Source: Gammaproteobacteria bacterium (lineage in GTDB: Bacteria > Pseudomonadota > Gammaproteobacteria > Burkholderiales > Gallionellaceae). Taken from it: 64,000 bases of DNA. Position 1 is the stretch's first letter; each line of letters opens with the position of its first letter. This document shows positions 8,430 through 17,897 of this stretch, piece by piece. Made by a program: the position numbers and the translations under genes. The notes beneath the pieces are model-generated. The model had not been told where the DNA came from. It worked only from the letters and a program-made list of their open reading frames with translations, and searched no databases. The stretch covers positions 558,001 to 622,000 of the forward strand of contig JAHJBC010000006.1 in NCBI GenBank assembly GCA_018813765.1, read 5' to 3'.

Positions 8430-9082
8430 ATCTGCGGCTGGCTGGCATCGGCATGACCTCAGCGCGCACGCGCGGCAGACTCATCGAGCGTTTGCGCAGC
8501 GAAGGCATCAAGGACGAAGTCGTGCTGGCGGCGATGAACGAGATCCCGCGCCACATCTTCATCGACGAAGCACTGGCGACACGCGCCTACGACGACGTGT
8601 CGTTGCCCATCGGCCACGGCCAGACCATCTCGCAACCGTATATCGTCGCGCGCATGACCGAAGTGCTGCGCAACGGCAAACAGCTCGGCCGCGTGCTGGA
8701 GATTGGCACCGGTTGCGGCTACCAGGCTGCGGTGCTGGCCAAGGTGGCGAAGGAGGTCTATTCCATCGAGCGCATCCAGCCGCTGCACGAGCGCGCGCGC
8801 AAGACGCTGCGCGAACTGAAGATATTCAACGTCAACCTGCGTTATGCGGACGGTTCGGCGGGCCTGCCCGATGCCGCGCCTTTCGACGGCATCATCATGA
8901 CCTGCGCCGCGCCCGCGCTGGTTGCTACCCTGCGGGAGCAACTGACAGTGGGTGGTAGAATGGTTCTGCCGGTGGGAACGCAGGAGCAGCATCTGTATCT
9001 CATCGAGCGCGACGAGAGCGGTTATCACGAAAGCCGCCTGGAGGAAGTCAGATTCGTACCGCTGATGATGGGAAAGGCATGA
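8426..9082 (+). CDS. pcm: Protein-L-isoaspartate O-methyltransferase
   Basis: Pcm uses S-adenosylmethionine to methylate L-isoaspartyl residues and so repairs aged proteins. The sequence shows the N-terminal helix [19 protein letters not shown], the [15 protein letters not shown] substrate motif and the SAM-binding motif [13 protein letters not shown], and ends RFVPLMMG. The GTG at 8426 sits six bases after GGGAGA and gives a GTGA overlap with surE. An ATG at 8408 in the same frame is the alternative start. It lies between surE and nlpD in the classic stress cluster. Confidence 0.93.
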   Translation: MNLRLAGIGMTSARTRGRLIERLRSEGIKDEVVLAAMNEIPRHIFIDEALATRAYDDVSLPIGHGQTISQPYIVARMTEVLRNGKQLGRVLEIGTGCGYQAAVLAKVAKEVYSIERIQPLHERARKTLRELKIFNVNLRYADGSAGLPDAAPFDGIIMTCAAPALVATLREQLTVGGRMVLPVGTQEQHLYLIERDESGYHESRLEEVRFVPLMMGKA

Positions 9083-10026
9083 TCAAACAGAATCCGCAGT
9101 GGATGTGCCTGGCGCTGGCAGTGCTGGTGCTGGCCGGGTGCATGACGCCCGCTTCCGGCGGCCGCCGCGCACCGGTCATGGAATACGGTGCCGGCAGGCA
9201 GCCGGTTGCCGCAATACCGGCCCCGGACAAGCGGCCGGTGATGGATTCCGAGTACGAGGCCGTCAAGCGTTTCCATGTGGTGCAGAAGGGCGACACGCTC
9301 TACAGCATCGCCTTCGTCAACGGGGTGGACTACCGCGACATGGCCGAATGGAACCGGCTGGACGATCCGGCGGCGATCAAGATCGGCCAGCGGCTGGAGA
9401 TTCGCGTCCCGGTGTCTGGATCGTCCGGCAAGGACGTTCCCATGCCGCTGATGGCATCGCAAGTGCCAGATCCGATCGAGGTGAAGAGCTACCCCAAGGT
9501 CGGCAAGCTGGCCTATACCGAGCAGGCACTGGCGCGCGCCGAACAGTTGCAGAAAGGCCCGGTCAAGGCACGGCCCGTGAAATCGGCTGAGGCATCACCT
9601 CCCGTTCCCGTCAAATATCCGCTCCCCGCTCCGCGACCCGAGAACGACAGCCCGCTGCAATGGCAGATGCCAGCCAGGGGTAGTCTGATCTCTGGTTTCT
9701 CCGAGGGCGACAACCGCAAGGGTGTGGACATCGCCGGTATGCGCGGCCAGCCGATACAGGCGAGCGAGGCAGGCAAGGTGGTGTACAGCGGCAGCGGTTT
9801 GCGCGGTTACGGCAAGCTCGTCATCATCAAGCACAACGCGACCTACCTCAGTGCCTATGCCCACAACGACAAGATCATGGTGAAAGAAGGCCAGAACGTG
9901 AGCAAGGGCCAGAAGATCGCCGAGATGGGCAGCTCCGACGCCGATAGGGTCAAACTGCATTTCGAGATCCGCAAGATGGGCAAGCCGGTCGACCCGGCGA
10001 AGTATCTGCCCTTGGCAAAATCGTAG
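9079..10026 (+). CDS. nlpD: Murein hydrolase activator NlpD (LysM, degenerate M23 lipoprotein)
   Basis: NlpD is an outer-membrane lipoprotein that activates amidases at the division septum. The protein has 315 residues: lipobox LVLAGC at the N-terminus, a LysM domain (FHVVQKGDTLYSIAF through GQRLEIRV), a Pro-rich linker and a C-terminal M23 domain (GSLISGFSEGDNRKGVDIAG, YLSAYAHNDKIMVKEG, KLHFEIRKMG). The catalytic HxxxD and HxH residues of active M23 peptidases are replaced, as in other NlpD proteins, so it should activate rather than cut. It overlaps pcm by ATGA. Its TAG stop lies inside the GTAG of the adjoining REP. rpoS, the usual next gene, is absent. Confidence 0.93.
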   Translation: MIKQNPQWMCLALAVLVLAGCMTPASGGRRAPVMEYGAGRQPVAAIPAPDKRPVMDSEYEAVKRFHVVQKGDTLYSIAFVNGVDYRDMAEWNRLDDPAAIKIGQRLEIRVPVSGSSGKDVPMPLMASQVPDPIEVKSYPKVGKLAYTEQALARAEQLQKGPVKARPVKSAEASPPVPVKYPLPAPRPENDSPLQWQMPARGSLISGFSEGDNRKGVDIAGMRGQPIQASEAGKVVYSGSGLRGYGKLVIIKHNATYLSAYAHNDKIMVKEGQNVSKGQKIAEMGSSDADRVKLHFEIRKMGKPVDPAKYLPLAKS

Positions 10027-10671
10027 GGCGCAATAACCGAAGGGCATTGCGCCGGATGGGAATCCTATGACTTTCCCCTTCCATGCCTGACTACCGCCGC
10101 GCCTGGCATCCGGGCGGAACCTGGTTCTTCACTGTCAACTTGCTGCAACGGCAAGGCAATGACCTGTTGATTCGGCACATCGAAACACTGCGCGCCGTGG
10201 TCAAATCGGTGCAGCAACGCCACCCGTTCCGGATTCATGGCTGGGTGGTATTGCACGAACACCTGCATTGCGTGATCGAATTGCCACCCGGAGATACGGA
10301 CTTCGCGACCCGCTGGCGGCTGATCAAGATGGACTTCTCCAAAGCCCTGCCTCGCACCGAAAGGATATCGGCCGTGCGCACCCGCCGCGGTGAGCGCGGC
10401 ATCTGGCAGCGGCGTTATTGGGAACACCTGATCCGGGATGAGCGCGACTATCGGGCGCATATGGATTACGTGCATATCAACCCGCAGAAACATGGGCTGG
10501 TCGAGCGTGTGGCAGAATGGCCTTATTCAACGTTCCATCGGCTGGTTGCCCAAGGCATTTATCCGGCAGACTGGGCGGGCGGAAGCGAAGGCGAGTTGGG
10601 ATATGGTGATTAGCTTCCGGTGTTGAGTGCGGACACATCCGGCGCAATGCCCGTTGGTTATTGCGCCCTAC
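10023..10671 (+). mobile_element. REPtron: RAYT gene framed by inverted REP sequences
   Basis: The unit runs from GTAG plus hairpin REP (10023-10053) through the RAYT gene to an inverted REP plus CTAC (10641-10671). Both REPs have perfect 8-base arms GGCGCAAT/ATTGCGCC, and the right one is an exact reverse complement of the REP at 538-564. GTAG next to the hairpin is the guide tetranucleotide type known for RAYT-associated REPs. It lies between nlpD and a DUF3800 gene. No target duplication is visible, as expected for Y1-type transposition. Confidence 0.85.
10083..10613 (+). CDS. REP-associated tyrosine transposase (RAYT, Y1/IS200-like)
   Basis: RAYTs are single-strand-specific HUH nucleases that bind and cleave REP hairpins and are thought to mobilise REPINs. 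The protein has 176 residues and shows the N-terminal [16 protein letters not shown] strand, the HUH motif in [12 protein letters not shown] (His60, His62), the [19 protein letters not shown] segment typical of RAYTs and the catalytic Tyr129 in [14 protein letters not shown]. All key residues are present, so it should be active. It is a single gene with no accessory TnpB, flanked by its own REPs, and the same REPs form short REPINs elsewhere in the window. Confidence 0.93.
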   Translation: MPDYRRAWHPGGTWFFTVNLLQRQGNDLLIRHIETLRAVVKSVQQRHPFRIHGWVVLHEHLHCVIELPPGDTDFATRWRLIKMDFSKALPRTERISAVRTRRGERGIWQRRYWEHLIRDERDYRAHMDYVHINPQKHGLVERVAEWPYSTFHRLVAQGIYPADWAGGSEGELGYGD

Positions 10672-10703
10672 TCAGGCTGATTCGTGAAGCAACAGGGATA
10701 TAT

Positions 10704-11423
10704 ATGGGATTGATTGAAGCATATTTTGATGCCAGCGGTACGCATAGCGATGCCAAGGATTTATGCCTTGCTGGATATCTCTTCAAACAGGATGCTGCCA
10801 CCGCGTTTGATGAGGACTGGCGATGTATGCTCGGCAGGTATGGATTGCCATACTTCCATATGAAGGAGTGCGCTCACGCTACAGGTGTGTTCAAAACCCT
10901 CGGGCTTGAAGGCTCCGACCTTGCTGCGCGTGAAGCGATAGATTTGATCAAGCGCTACGCATCCCAGGGAATCGCCTTCACCGTTGACAAGTCAATTTCG
11001 GCCGAACTTCGCAAGGGCAGCATGTGGAAGAACGAATATTCGTTCATCGTTGGTCAGGTCTTCTTTGCGATCAGAGACTTTGCTTTAGCCGATGAATCCA
11101 AAAGTGAGGTAGCCTGTTTATTTGAGAATGGGGACGATGGACGAGGCCAAGCGGTTGAGGCTGCTCAATTGATCCTCAAACAGGTCGATTTTCGAGAGAC
11201 ATGCCGAATCTCATCGTTTAAGTGGGCTGACCAGAACAAAGAGACGCCTCTGCAAGCGGCGGATATGCTCGCCTGGCACGTAAATTTGTGGCGCAGGAAG
11301 CGGCGAAATGGCACGCTTAAGAAGCGCGGGGACTTTAAGAGTCTGCTCGAAGTTCCCATGATTTACCATCATTGGGACCGATCATCCGTCGATTATCTGA
11401 AGGCAATGCGAGCATCTCGGTAA
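10704..11423 (+). CDS. DUF3800 domain protein
   Basis: The protein has about 239 residues from the ATG at 10704, which has an AGGGA site; a longer frame starting at 10620 runs through the REP and is rejected. The N-terminus (EAYFDASGTHSDAKDLCLAGYLF) and the C-terminal TPLQAADMLAWHVNLW match the DUF3800 pattern, a family with a predicted RNase-H-like fold whose conserved acidic residues sit at both ends. The biochemical role is not established. By eye the gene is more AT-rich than its neighbours and it lies between REP elements, which suggests recent gain. Such genes are often found near mobile or defence DNA. Confidence 0.75.
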   Translation: MGLIEAYFDASGTHSDAKDLCLAGYLFKQDAATAFDEDWRCMLGRYGLPYFHMKECAHATGVFKTLGLEGSDLAAREAIDLIKRYASQGIAFTVDKSISAELRKGSMWKNEYSFIVGQVFFAIRDFALADESKSEVACLFENGDDGRGQAVEAAQLILKQVDFRETCRISSFKWADQNKETPLQAADMLAWHVNLWRRKRRNGTLKKRGDFKSLLEVPMIYHHWDRSSVDYLKAMRASR

Positions 11424-11428
11424 CCAGC

Positions 11429-11510
11429 GTAGGGCGCAAACCAACGGGCATTGCGCCGCATGATGTGATGCCCGTATCCGGCGCAATGCGCTATGCTTAT
11501 TGCGCCCTAC
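11429..11510. repeat. REPIN between DUF3800 and radical SAM genes
   Basis: The left REP (11433-11457) is preceded by GTAG and differs from the 538-564 unit by loss of two bases next to the left arm. The right REP (11480-11506) has perfect GGCGCAAT/ATTGCGCC arms and is followed by CTAC. The orientation is the same as in the moeA REPIN and in the pair around the RAYT gene. It lies in the leader of the downstream gene. Confidence 0.85.
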
Positions 11511-11522
11511 ACTGTTATTGCC

Positions 11523-12365
11523 ATGACTGAAATGCCAACACTGAATGCCACCGACCATAGCCGCGACAGCGCCGGTCTGCGCTATGTCTATCCGGTGATA
11601 TCGCGCCGCGCCGGCGGGGTCTCCATCGGCATCAACCTCAACACCAACAACGCCTGCAACTGGCGCTGCATCTATTGCCAGGTGCCGGAGCTCACGCGCG
11701 GCACCGCGCCACCGGTCGATCTGGCTTTGCTGGAAAAAGAACTGACGGGTTTTCTGTACGAGTTGCAGCACGGCGACTTCATGCAGCACGTGCCGCCCGA
11801 GGCGCGCCGCATCAACGACATCGCGCTCTCCGGCAACGGCGAATCCACCAGCGCGCAGGAGTTCGGAGAGGTCATCGAACTGGTGGGCAGGATCAAACCC
11901 GCCGAACTCAAGCTGGTGTTGATCACCAATGGCAGCCTGATGCAGCGCGACAACGTGCAACAGGGCCTGCGCCGCATGGCGCAGTTGAACGGCGAGGTGT
12001 GGTTCAAGCTGGACCGCGCCAGCGCGGCGGGCATGGCGCTGCTCAACGATACGAAGATGACGATGGACAAGGTGCGGCAGAACCTGGTCACCGCGATAGA
12101 TTGCTGTCCGAACACCTGGTTGCAGACCTGCTGGTTCGCAATCGACGGCGTCGCGCCGACAAGCCGGGACGAGGATGACTATGTGGATTTCGTCAAAGGC
12201 CTGTTGCGCGCCGGTATCAAACCTCAGGGCGTGTTGCTCTACGGATTGGCAAGACCGTCGTTGCAGGAAGAGGCGCCACGCCTGAGCGCCTTGCCGGAGG
12301 CGGAATTGCAACGTTTTGCTGCGCGCCTCCGCACGCTGGGAATGGAAGTGCGGGTGTCGGCCTGA
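11523..12365 (+). CDS. Radical SAM protein of unknown substrate
   Basis: The protein has 280 residues. The radical SAM cluster motif is CNWRCIYC (CxxxCxxC), followed by GNGESTSAQEF in the position of the SAM-binding GGE-type motif and by LVLITNGSL. The start at ATG 11523 is chosen because an upstream in-frame start at 11493 lies inside the REPIN. The substrate cannot be deduced. No obvious partner gene is adjacent: the gene meets lplT end to end, with the two stop codons abutting and no spacer between them. Confidence 0.8.
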   Translation: MTEMPTLNATDHSRDSAGLRYVYPVISRRAGGVSIGINLNTNNACNWRCIYCQVPELTRGTAPPVDLALLEKELTGFLYELQHGDFMQHVPPEARRINDIALSGNGESTSAQEFGEVIELVGRIKPAELKLVLITNGSLMQRDNVQQGLRRMAQLNGEVWFKLDRASAAGMALLNDTKMTMDKVRQNLVTAIDCCPNTWLQTCWFAIDGVAPTSRDEDDYVDFVKGLLRAGIKPQGVLLYGLARPSLQEEAPRLSALPEAELQRFAARLRTLGMEVRVSA

Positions 12366-13592
12366 CTAGAGGCGACCGTTGTCCTGGTCGTGCCCGTGTT
12401 TCCTGTAGAGCAGCCCCATGAGGGCGGTCATCAGGAACCCGAACGCGAAGATGATGATGTAGATGGAGAGGTGCAGCCTCTCCATCAGCGCATAGAGGCC
12501 CAGCATCAGGAAGATGCTGATGTTCTCGTTGAAGTTCTGCACCGCGATGGAACGGCCCGCACCGATCAGCAAATGGCCGCGATGCTGCAGCAGCGCGTTC
12601 ATCGGCACCACGAAGAAGCCGGCCATGACGCCGATCGCGATGAGCAGGATGATGGCGAGCAGCGGGCTGGTGATCGGGATCATCGCCATCACCGCCAGGC
12701 CCATGGCGATGCCCACCGGCAGCACCTTCACGGCATGATCCAGTTTCACGAAGCGTGCGGCCAGCACGGCGCCGAGCGCGATACCGACCGCGAACCATGC
12801 GATGAGTTTGGCGGCTTCGCCTATGCTGTAATGCAGCGCGACGCCGGCCCAGGCGATGACCAGCAGGCGCAGGGTCGCCCCCGCGCCCCAGAACAGGGTG
12901 GTGACGGCAAGCGAGACCTGGCCCAGCGGGTCTTTCCACAGCAAGGTGAAGCAATGCCAGAAGTCCTTGAGCAGGAACCAGGGCTTGTGGCTCAGCGGCT
13001 TGTGCTCGATGGGAACCAGTGGGATGTAGAGATTGATCACCGCGGCCAGCATATAGATGAAGAAGATGATGAAGATCGCGATCTCCGCGACGGTGATGTG
13101 TTTGGGGATATGCAGTGCCTGTTCGATCGCCTGCGCGATGCTGGGCGTGACCAGCATGCCGCCGACGATGGCGCCGAGGATGATGGCGGCGACGGTCAGT
13201 CCTTCCATCCAGCTATTCGCCCATACCAGCCGCTCGGGCGGCAGGTATTCGGTGAGGATGCCGTACTTGGCCGGGGAATAGGCGGCCGCGCCGAAACCGA
13301 CCATGCCGTAGGCGAGCAGCGGATTCACGCCCGCCAGCATGGCCAGGCAACCGATCATCTTGATTGCGTTGCTGATGAACATCACGCGGCCCTTGGGCAG
13401 CGAATCGGCGAAGGGGCCGACGAAAGGGGCGAGCATGATGAAGGAGACAATGAAGGCCTGCTGCAGCACGGGCGTCTGCCAGCTTGGGGCGTGAACCTGT
13501 TTCAGCAGGGCGATGGCGGCGAACAGCAGGGCATTGTCGGCGAGCGCTGAGGCGAATTGCGCTGCAAGGATGATGTAGAAGCCGCGATTCAC
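12366..13592 (-). CDS. lplT: Lysophospholipid transporter LplT
   Basis: LplT is an MFS flippase of the inner membrane that brings lysophospholipids inward for re-acylation. The protein has 408 residues with about 12 predicted spans, beginning MNRGFYIILAAQFASALADNAL. Family-like features are the PFVGPFADSLPKGRVM loop, YSPAKYGILTEYLPPERLVWANSWMEG and the AGFFVVPMNALLQHRGH segment. In many bacteria lplT is fused to or next to the acyltransferase aas; no aas is visible here. The following alr gene is divergent. Confidence 0.9.
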   Translation of the reverse strand: MNRGFYIILAAQFASALADNALLFAAIALLKQVHAPSWQTPVLQQAFIVSFIMLAPFVGPFADSLPKGRVMFISNAIKMIGCLAMLAGVNPLLAYGMVGFGAAAYSPAKYGILTEYLPPERLVWANSWMEGLTVAAIILGAIVGGMLVTPSIAQAIEQALHIPKHITVAEIAIFIIFFIYMLAAVINLYIPLVPIEHKPLSHKPWFLLKDFWHCFTLLWKDPLGQVSLAVTTLFWGAGATLRLLVIAWAGVALHYSIGEAAKLIAWFAVGIALGAVLAARFVKLDHAVKVLPVGIAMGLAVMAMIPITSPLLAIILLIAIGVMAGFFVVPMNALLQHRGHLLIGAGRSIAVQNFNENISIFLMLGLYALMERLHLSIYIIIFAFGFLMTALMGLLYRKHGHDQDNGRL

Positions 13593-13785
13593 TTTGATTG
13601 TTCGTTTGAAAGACGGCGTTTTATAACACGAATATATGATGCCTGCACCTTCGACACGTTACTGGCGTAGCCAGCCGTTTGCGGGAGGAGGTGCAAAGCA
13701 GCCATTCCCGCCCCAAATGCTGCGCATCGCCGTGTCATGGCTGCTATCATTCGCGGCACTTAAATCCGCTACTTTCCGGTATTCC

Positions 13786-14850
13786 ATGTCCCGCCCGATC
13801 CAAGCCCGCATCGATCTTTCCGCCCTGCAGAACAACCTGCGCGTGGCGCGTCGTCTTGCTTCGGCGCGCATCATGGCGGTGATCAAGGCTGACGCTTACG
13901 GTCATGGCTTGCTGCGCACTGCGGCCGCGCTGAGCGAAGCGGAGGGTTTTGCGCTGCTGGACGTGCGCGATGCCGTCGCCCTGCGCGAAGCGGGATTCCG
14001 CCAGACCCTGTTGCTGCTGGAAGGCTTCTTTGCGGCGGACGAACTGCCTTTGTTCGCCGAATACGATCTGAGCAGTGTCATCCACAGCCCGCAGCAGCTC
14101 GCCATGCTGGATGCCTTTCCGCGCCGCAACGCATTGCAGGTCTGGCTCAAGATCAATACCGGCATGAACCGGCTGGGTTTCGCGCCGGAACAGGTGCCGG
14201 CCGTGATGGAAAAGTTGAAGTCGCACCCGGCGATACGCGAAGTCACATTGATGACCCACTTCTCCCATGCCGATGAGCCGGAAGGTGTCGCGGAACAACT
14301 GGAACTGTTCAAGGGCTTGACCGCCGCATATCGCGCGCCGCGATCTCTGGCCAATTCCGCCGCACTGCTGCGCTTCCCCGCCACGCATGGCGAGTGGGTG
14401 CGTCCCGGCATCATGCTCTACGGTGCTTCACCGTTTGCCGACACCAGTGCGCAGCAGCTCGGCTTGCAGCCGGTGATGACGTTGAGCAGCGAACTCATTT
14501 CGGTGCGCGAACTGAAGGCGGGCGACCGTGTCGGTTATGCCGGTCTGTTCCGCGCCGACAGGGCCATGCGCATCGGCACCGTGGCCTGCGGCTATGCCGA
14601 CGGTTATCCGCGGCCTGCGGCTACCGGCACGCCGATCCTGGTGAACGGGCAACGCACGCGCACGCTGGGCCGTGTATCCATGGATATGCTGGCGGTCGAT
14701 TTGAGCGAGATCGACGATGCTGCTATAGGCAGCAAGGTCGTGCTGTGGGGAGAGGGTATGCCGGTGGAAGAGGTGGCGCGTGCTGCCGGAACCATCAGCT
14801 ACGAGTTGCTGAGCGCGCTGACGACGCGCGTTCCCGTCATTGCTGCCTGA
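13786..14850 (+). CDS. alr: Alanine racemase
   Basis: This PLP enzyme converts L-alanine to D-alanine for peptidoglycan. The protein has 354 residues from the ATG at 13786. The PLP lysine lies in AVIKADAYGHG and the catalytic tyrosine in GDRVGYAGLFRA. Other motifs are LKINTGMNRLGF, TLMTHFSHADEPEG, RPGIMLYGASPF and GRVSMDMLAVDLS. The in-frame extension to 13636 is not protein-like. It stands alone between lplT and the DUF2846 gene. Confidence 0.94.
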   Translation: MSRPIQARIDLSALQNNLRVARRLASARIMAVIKADAYGHGLLRTAAALSEAEGFALLDVRDAVALREAGFRQTLLLLEGFFAADELPLFAEYDLSSVIHSPQQLAMLDAFPRRNALQVWLKINTGMNRLGFAPEQVPAVMEKLKSHPAIREVTLMTHFSHADEPEGVAEQLELFKGLTAAYRAPRSLANSAALLRFPATHGEWVRPGIMLYGASPFADTSAQQLGLQPVMTLSSELISVRELKAGDRVGYAGLFRADRAMRIGTVACGYADGYPRPAATGTPILVNGQRTRTLGRVSMDMLAVDLSEIDDAAIGSKVVLWGEGMPVEEVARAAGTISYELLSALTTRVPVIAA

Positions 14851-14909
14851 CGGGAACGTCGCTGCGCTCACCCGAGCGATGAGCGCAGCCCGTAGCCGGG
14901 GTCAGCACA

Positions 14910-15365
14910 TCACTTTGCTTCTTTGCACTGCAATACGCCCTGCTTTCCGGCTTCTTCAGTGACGGCCTGGATGCCGGCGCTGCCCTTGAAGGTTCCCCAC
15001 TTCATGTACTGCTGAAAGAAATAGTTCTTGCCTGCCTCGGCAATGAACTTGAGGCTGTTCTCGCCGAATTCCGCCTGGGTTGCCACCGTATGTTCGCCGG
15101 GCGCGACCTCCTTGTGGAAGTAGACGCCGGGGCCGGTTTCGCCGATCGCGACGCCGTCGATCGAGAGCGTCTTGGTGAGGGCCTTGCCGAAATGGCTGTT
15201 CTCGCGGTAGATGTACACACCGGCCATGTTGGTGGAAGGTGCGCCGAATTTCTTGCTGGCGGCATCCTGTTCATTTGATGCCAGCGGAACGGATGCGGCG
15301 CAGCCGGTCAGCAGCGCGATTGCTGCCGCCAGCATCAAGCTGCGCAAGGATACGATCATATTCAT
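14910..15365 (-). CDS. DUF2846-type lipoprotein
   Basis: The protein has about 151 residues. The start at 15365 (MNMIVSLRS) has AAAGG upstream and gives a lipobox LLTGC, so it should be a lipoprotein. The mature part, GVYIYRENSHFGKALT through GVYFHKEVAPGEHTVATQAEFGEN to KNYFFQQYMKWG, has the strand pattern of DUF2846 proteins, which resemble small beta-sandwich domains. The function is unknown. An upstream extension to 15512 is rejected because it would hide the signal. Confidence 0.78.
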   Translation of the reverse strand: MNMIVSLRSLMLAAAIALLTGCAASVPLASNEQDAASKKFGAPSTNMAGVYIYRENSHFGKALTKTLSIDGVAIGETGPGVYFHKEVAPGEHTVATQAEFGENSLKFIAEAGKNYFFQQYMKWGTFKGSAGIQAVTEEAGKQGVLQCKEAK

Positions 15366-15554
15366 GTTGTGCCTTTCATTGGGTTGGAAAGTTCGATTGC
15401 ATGGCAATCGGGCGCAGCCTAGCATAACCATGAGCTGATTGCGGGAAAGGCGTAATGGAAAAGGCGTGTGGTGAGGCGGCAGCCGGCGATAACTCGCAAA
15501 AGCTGCCGACACTCGCGTACTCCCGCCAGCACTTGTAGACGGGAGTTTTCGGTA

Positions 15555-17669
15555 TCAGGCGATGCGGAAGCGGCCCGCCAGTTCGTCCAGCTCAGTGCTG
15601 AGCTCGGCCATCTGTCTTGCGGACGTGGCGGTCTGGGATGCCGCCATGCTGTTCTCTTCCGTCCCCTGGGCGATCTTCTCGATACGCTGCGCGATGTCGC
15701 GTGCAGCGATGGATTGCTCCTGGATGGCCTTGGTGATGTCGTCCACGGCATGCGCCGCCTGCTGTGCCGCATCGCGGATGCTGCTGACCGAGTCGCCTGC
15801 CTTGCGTGCCAGGTTGACCCCGTCGTTCACCCGTTGCACCCCGACCTCCATCTCCTGCACCGCCATCTTGGTGCCGTTCTGTATCTTGGCGATCATGTCG
15901 GAGATTTCCTTGGTCGAGGTCGCGGTGCGTTCGGCGAGTTTGCGCACCTCGTCTGCGACCACCGCGAAGCCGCGTCCCTGTTCGCCCGCTCTTGCCGCCT
16001 CGATGGCCGCGTTGAGTGCCAGCAGGTTGGTCTGGTCGGCGATTTCGCGGATGGTGTTGGCGATGCCCGAGATCTGGATGGAGTATTCGTCCAGGCTGCG
16101 TATCGTCTCGGCGACGTGGTTCACCGCACTGGAGATGTTCTCCATTTCGGTCGCAGCGCTGTGGATGATGAGTCCGCCTTCGCTCGCCTGTTCGCTGGAG
16201 GTCTGGCTGACGCGATAGGCTTCGCTGGCATGCTCGCTCACCTGGTCGATGGAGACCGAGAGTTCCTCCATCGCAGCCGCCATGCCGGAAGCCGCCTCGG
16301 ATTGCATCTCCGTCACTTTCGAGCTGCTGTGCGCGGAATCCGAAACGTCGCCGGAGGTCTTGTTCAGGTCGCTGATGCCGTCGCGGACGCTGGCGATTAG
16401 TTCGTGCAGGTTGTTGCGCATCACCGACAGCGCGGCGATCAGGTTGCCGATCTCGTCCCCGCTGGGGGCGGGCAGGGGGCGGGTGAGATCGCCGGCCGCG
16501 ATGGCGTTGGCGGCATCCCTGGATGCGCTCAGGCCGCCCTTGATCCTGCGGATCAGGAACCATGACTGGAACACCATGCCCAGCGTGCCGAACGCCAGCA
16601 GCAGCGAGAATAACACTGCGCCGATACGCGATTGCTCCTGCGCATGCTCGTATTCGGACTTTGCGATTTCGGTCTGGTAGGAGATCAGTTTGTTCACCGC
16701 CTCATGCATGGCATGGCGCTCCTCGCGCCCCGCCTTGAGATAGGCAGCCAGTACTGCCGGGCTGTAGTTCTTCGCACTCAGCGCATTCAGCGCTTCGTCC
16801 TGTTTTGCCTTCCACGCCGCATATTTCGCCGCGACATCGTCGGCCAGTTTCTTCTCGTCGGCGTTCAGGCTGGTGGAGCGGTATTTGTTCCACATCTCTT
16901 CCGCTTCGGCACGCAGGTCGGCGGTGCTCTTGAGATGGCGGTCGAGCGGATGGTCGTGGATCGCGGCGACATGTCCGGCCGGGTCGTGCTGGAAGGCGAG
17001 CAGCACCTCCGAATAACTCATCGCGGTGTGCGCATCGAACTGCGACAGGTCGTACATGGGCACGGCGCGATCCTCGTACACCGAGTGCAACGCCTCGGTC
17101 GAATGTTCCAGACCGTACCAGCCTATGGCGATCGCCAGCATGAAGCCGGCCAGGCCGCTCACCGCCATCATCCACAGGCGCGAGACAATGCTGATCTTGC
17201 CGATGCGATTGGCGAGCGCGGCGAACAGGCCGTTGCCGACGACTTGCCCTTCGTTGAGTTTGATGCCGGCCCCCGACTTCATCCGCGCGTAAAGCTGTTC
17301 TGCCATGCTCGTTTCTTCGCGCGCAGCGGCGACTCGCACCGAAACATAACCGCTACCATCCGCCAGTGGGGAAGCATAGGCGCGCACCCAGTAGTGGTCG
17401 CCGTTCTTGCGCCGGTTCTTCACCAGACCGCTCCACGGACGTCCCTGCTTCAGGGTGTCCCACAGGTCACGGAACGCTTCCGGCGGCATGTCGGGGTGGC
17501 GCACGATGTTATGCGGCTGGCCGATGAGTTCTTCCTTGGTATAACCGGAAAGCTCGACGAAGGCATCGTTCGCGCGGGTGATCTGTCCCTTGCGGTCGGT
17601 ATAGGAAATGACGGTCTGGCCTTGCGGGAACGGGTGTTCACGTCCGGTGACGGGTTGGTTGTTGCGCAT
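15555..17669 (-). CDS. Methyl-accepting chemotaxis protein with N-terminal PAS domain
   Basis: The protein has 704 residues with GGAGG just before its ATG. Residues about 15-125 are an Aer-like PAS domain ([42 protein letters not shown]). Two membrane spans (near 165-190 and 345-370) enclose a periplasmic four-helix-type sensor, followed by HAMP ([18 protein letters not shown]) and an MCP signalling hairpin with the conserved tip [20 protein letters not shown]. It should report redox or energy state to CheA/CheW. No che genes are in the window, and no C-terminal CheR-binding pentapeptide is visible. Confidence 0.92.
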   Translation of the reverse strand: MRNNQPVTGREHPFPQGQTVISYTDRKGQITRANDAFVELSGYTKEELIGQPHNIVRHPDMPPEAFRDLWDTLKQGRPWSGLVKNRRKNGDHYWVRAYASPLADGSGYVSVRVAAAREETSMAEQLYARMKSGAGIKLNEGQVVGNGLFAALANRIGKISIVSRLWMMAVSGLAGFMLAIAIGWYGLEHSTEALHSVYEDRAVPMYDLSQFDAHTAMSYSEVLLAFQHDPAGHVAAIHDHPLDRHLKSTADLRAEAEEMWNKYRSTSLNADEKKLADDVAAKYAAWKAKQDEALNALSAKNYSPAVLAAYLKAGREERHAMHEAVNKLISYQTEIAKSEYEHAQEQSRIGAVLFSLLLAFGTLGMVFQSWFLIRRIKGGLSASRDAANAIAAGDLTRPLPAPSGDEIGNLIAALSVMRNNLHELIASVRDGISDLNKTSGDVSDSAHSSSKVTEMQSEAASGMAAAMEELSVSIDQVSEHASEAYRVSQTSSEQASEGGLIIHSAATEMENISSAVNHVAETIRSLDEYSIQISGIANTIREIADQTNLLALNAAIEAARAGEQGRGFAVVADEVRKLAERTATSTKEISDMIAKIQNGTKMAVQEMEVGVQRVNDGVNLARKAGDSVSSIRDAAQQAAHAVDDITKAIQEQSIAARDIAQRIEKIAQGTEENSMAASQTATSARQMAELSTELDELAGRFRIA

Positions 17670-17897
17670 GCTTCCTCCTGAATTTCGATGTCCTCGATAC
17701 AGAATCGCTGAGTCGACTCACACTCTCACTGTTGCATGCTAACCGTATCGGTGTTCGTTCAAAGGACGAACAGAATGGTGAAACTGTACCAGTTCCGCTC
17801 ATTGAGGGGCTTGCCATCGGCATGAGTATCCATTTGAAAACAAGGGGCAACAGCGAGGCGTCCGGGCTGCGGCTTGTCGCGCAGACCGGCAAGGGGC

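Noticed and set aside
17753-17773. TGTTCGT...ACGAACA hairpin between MCP and GGDEF/EAL genes
   Set aside because: A 7-bp stem without T-run; probably chance, although it could be an operator.
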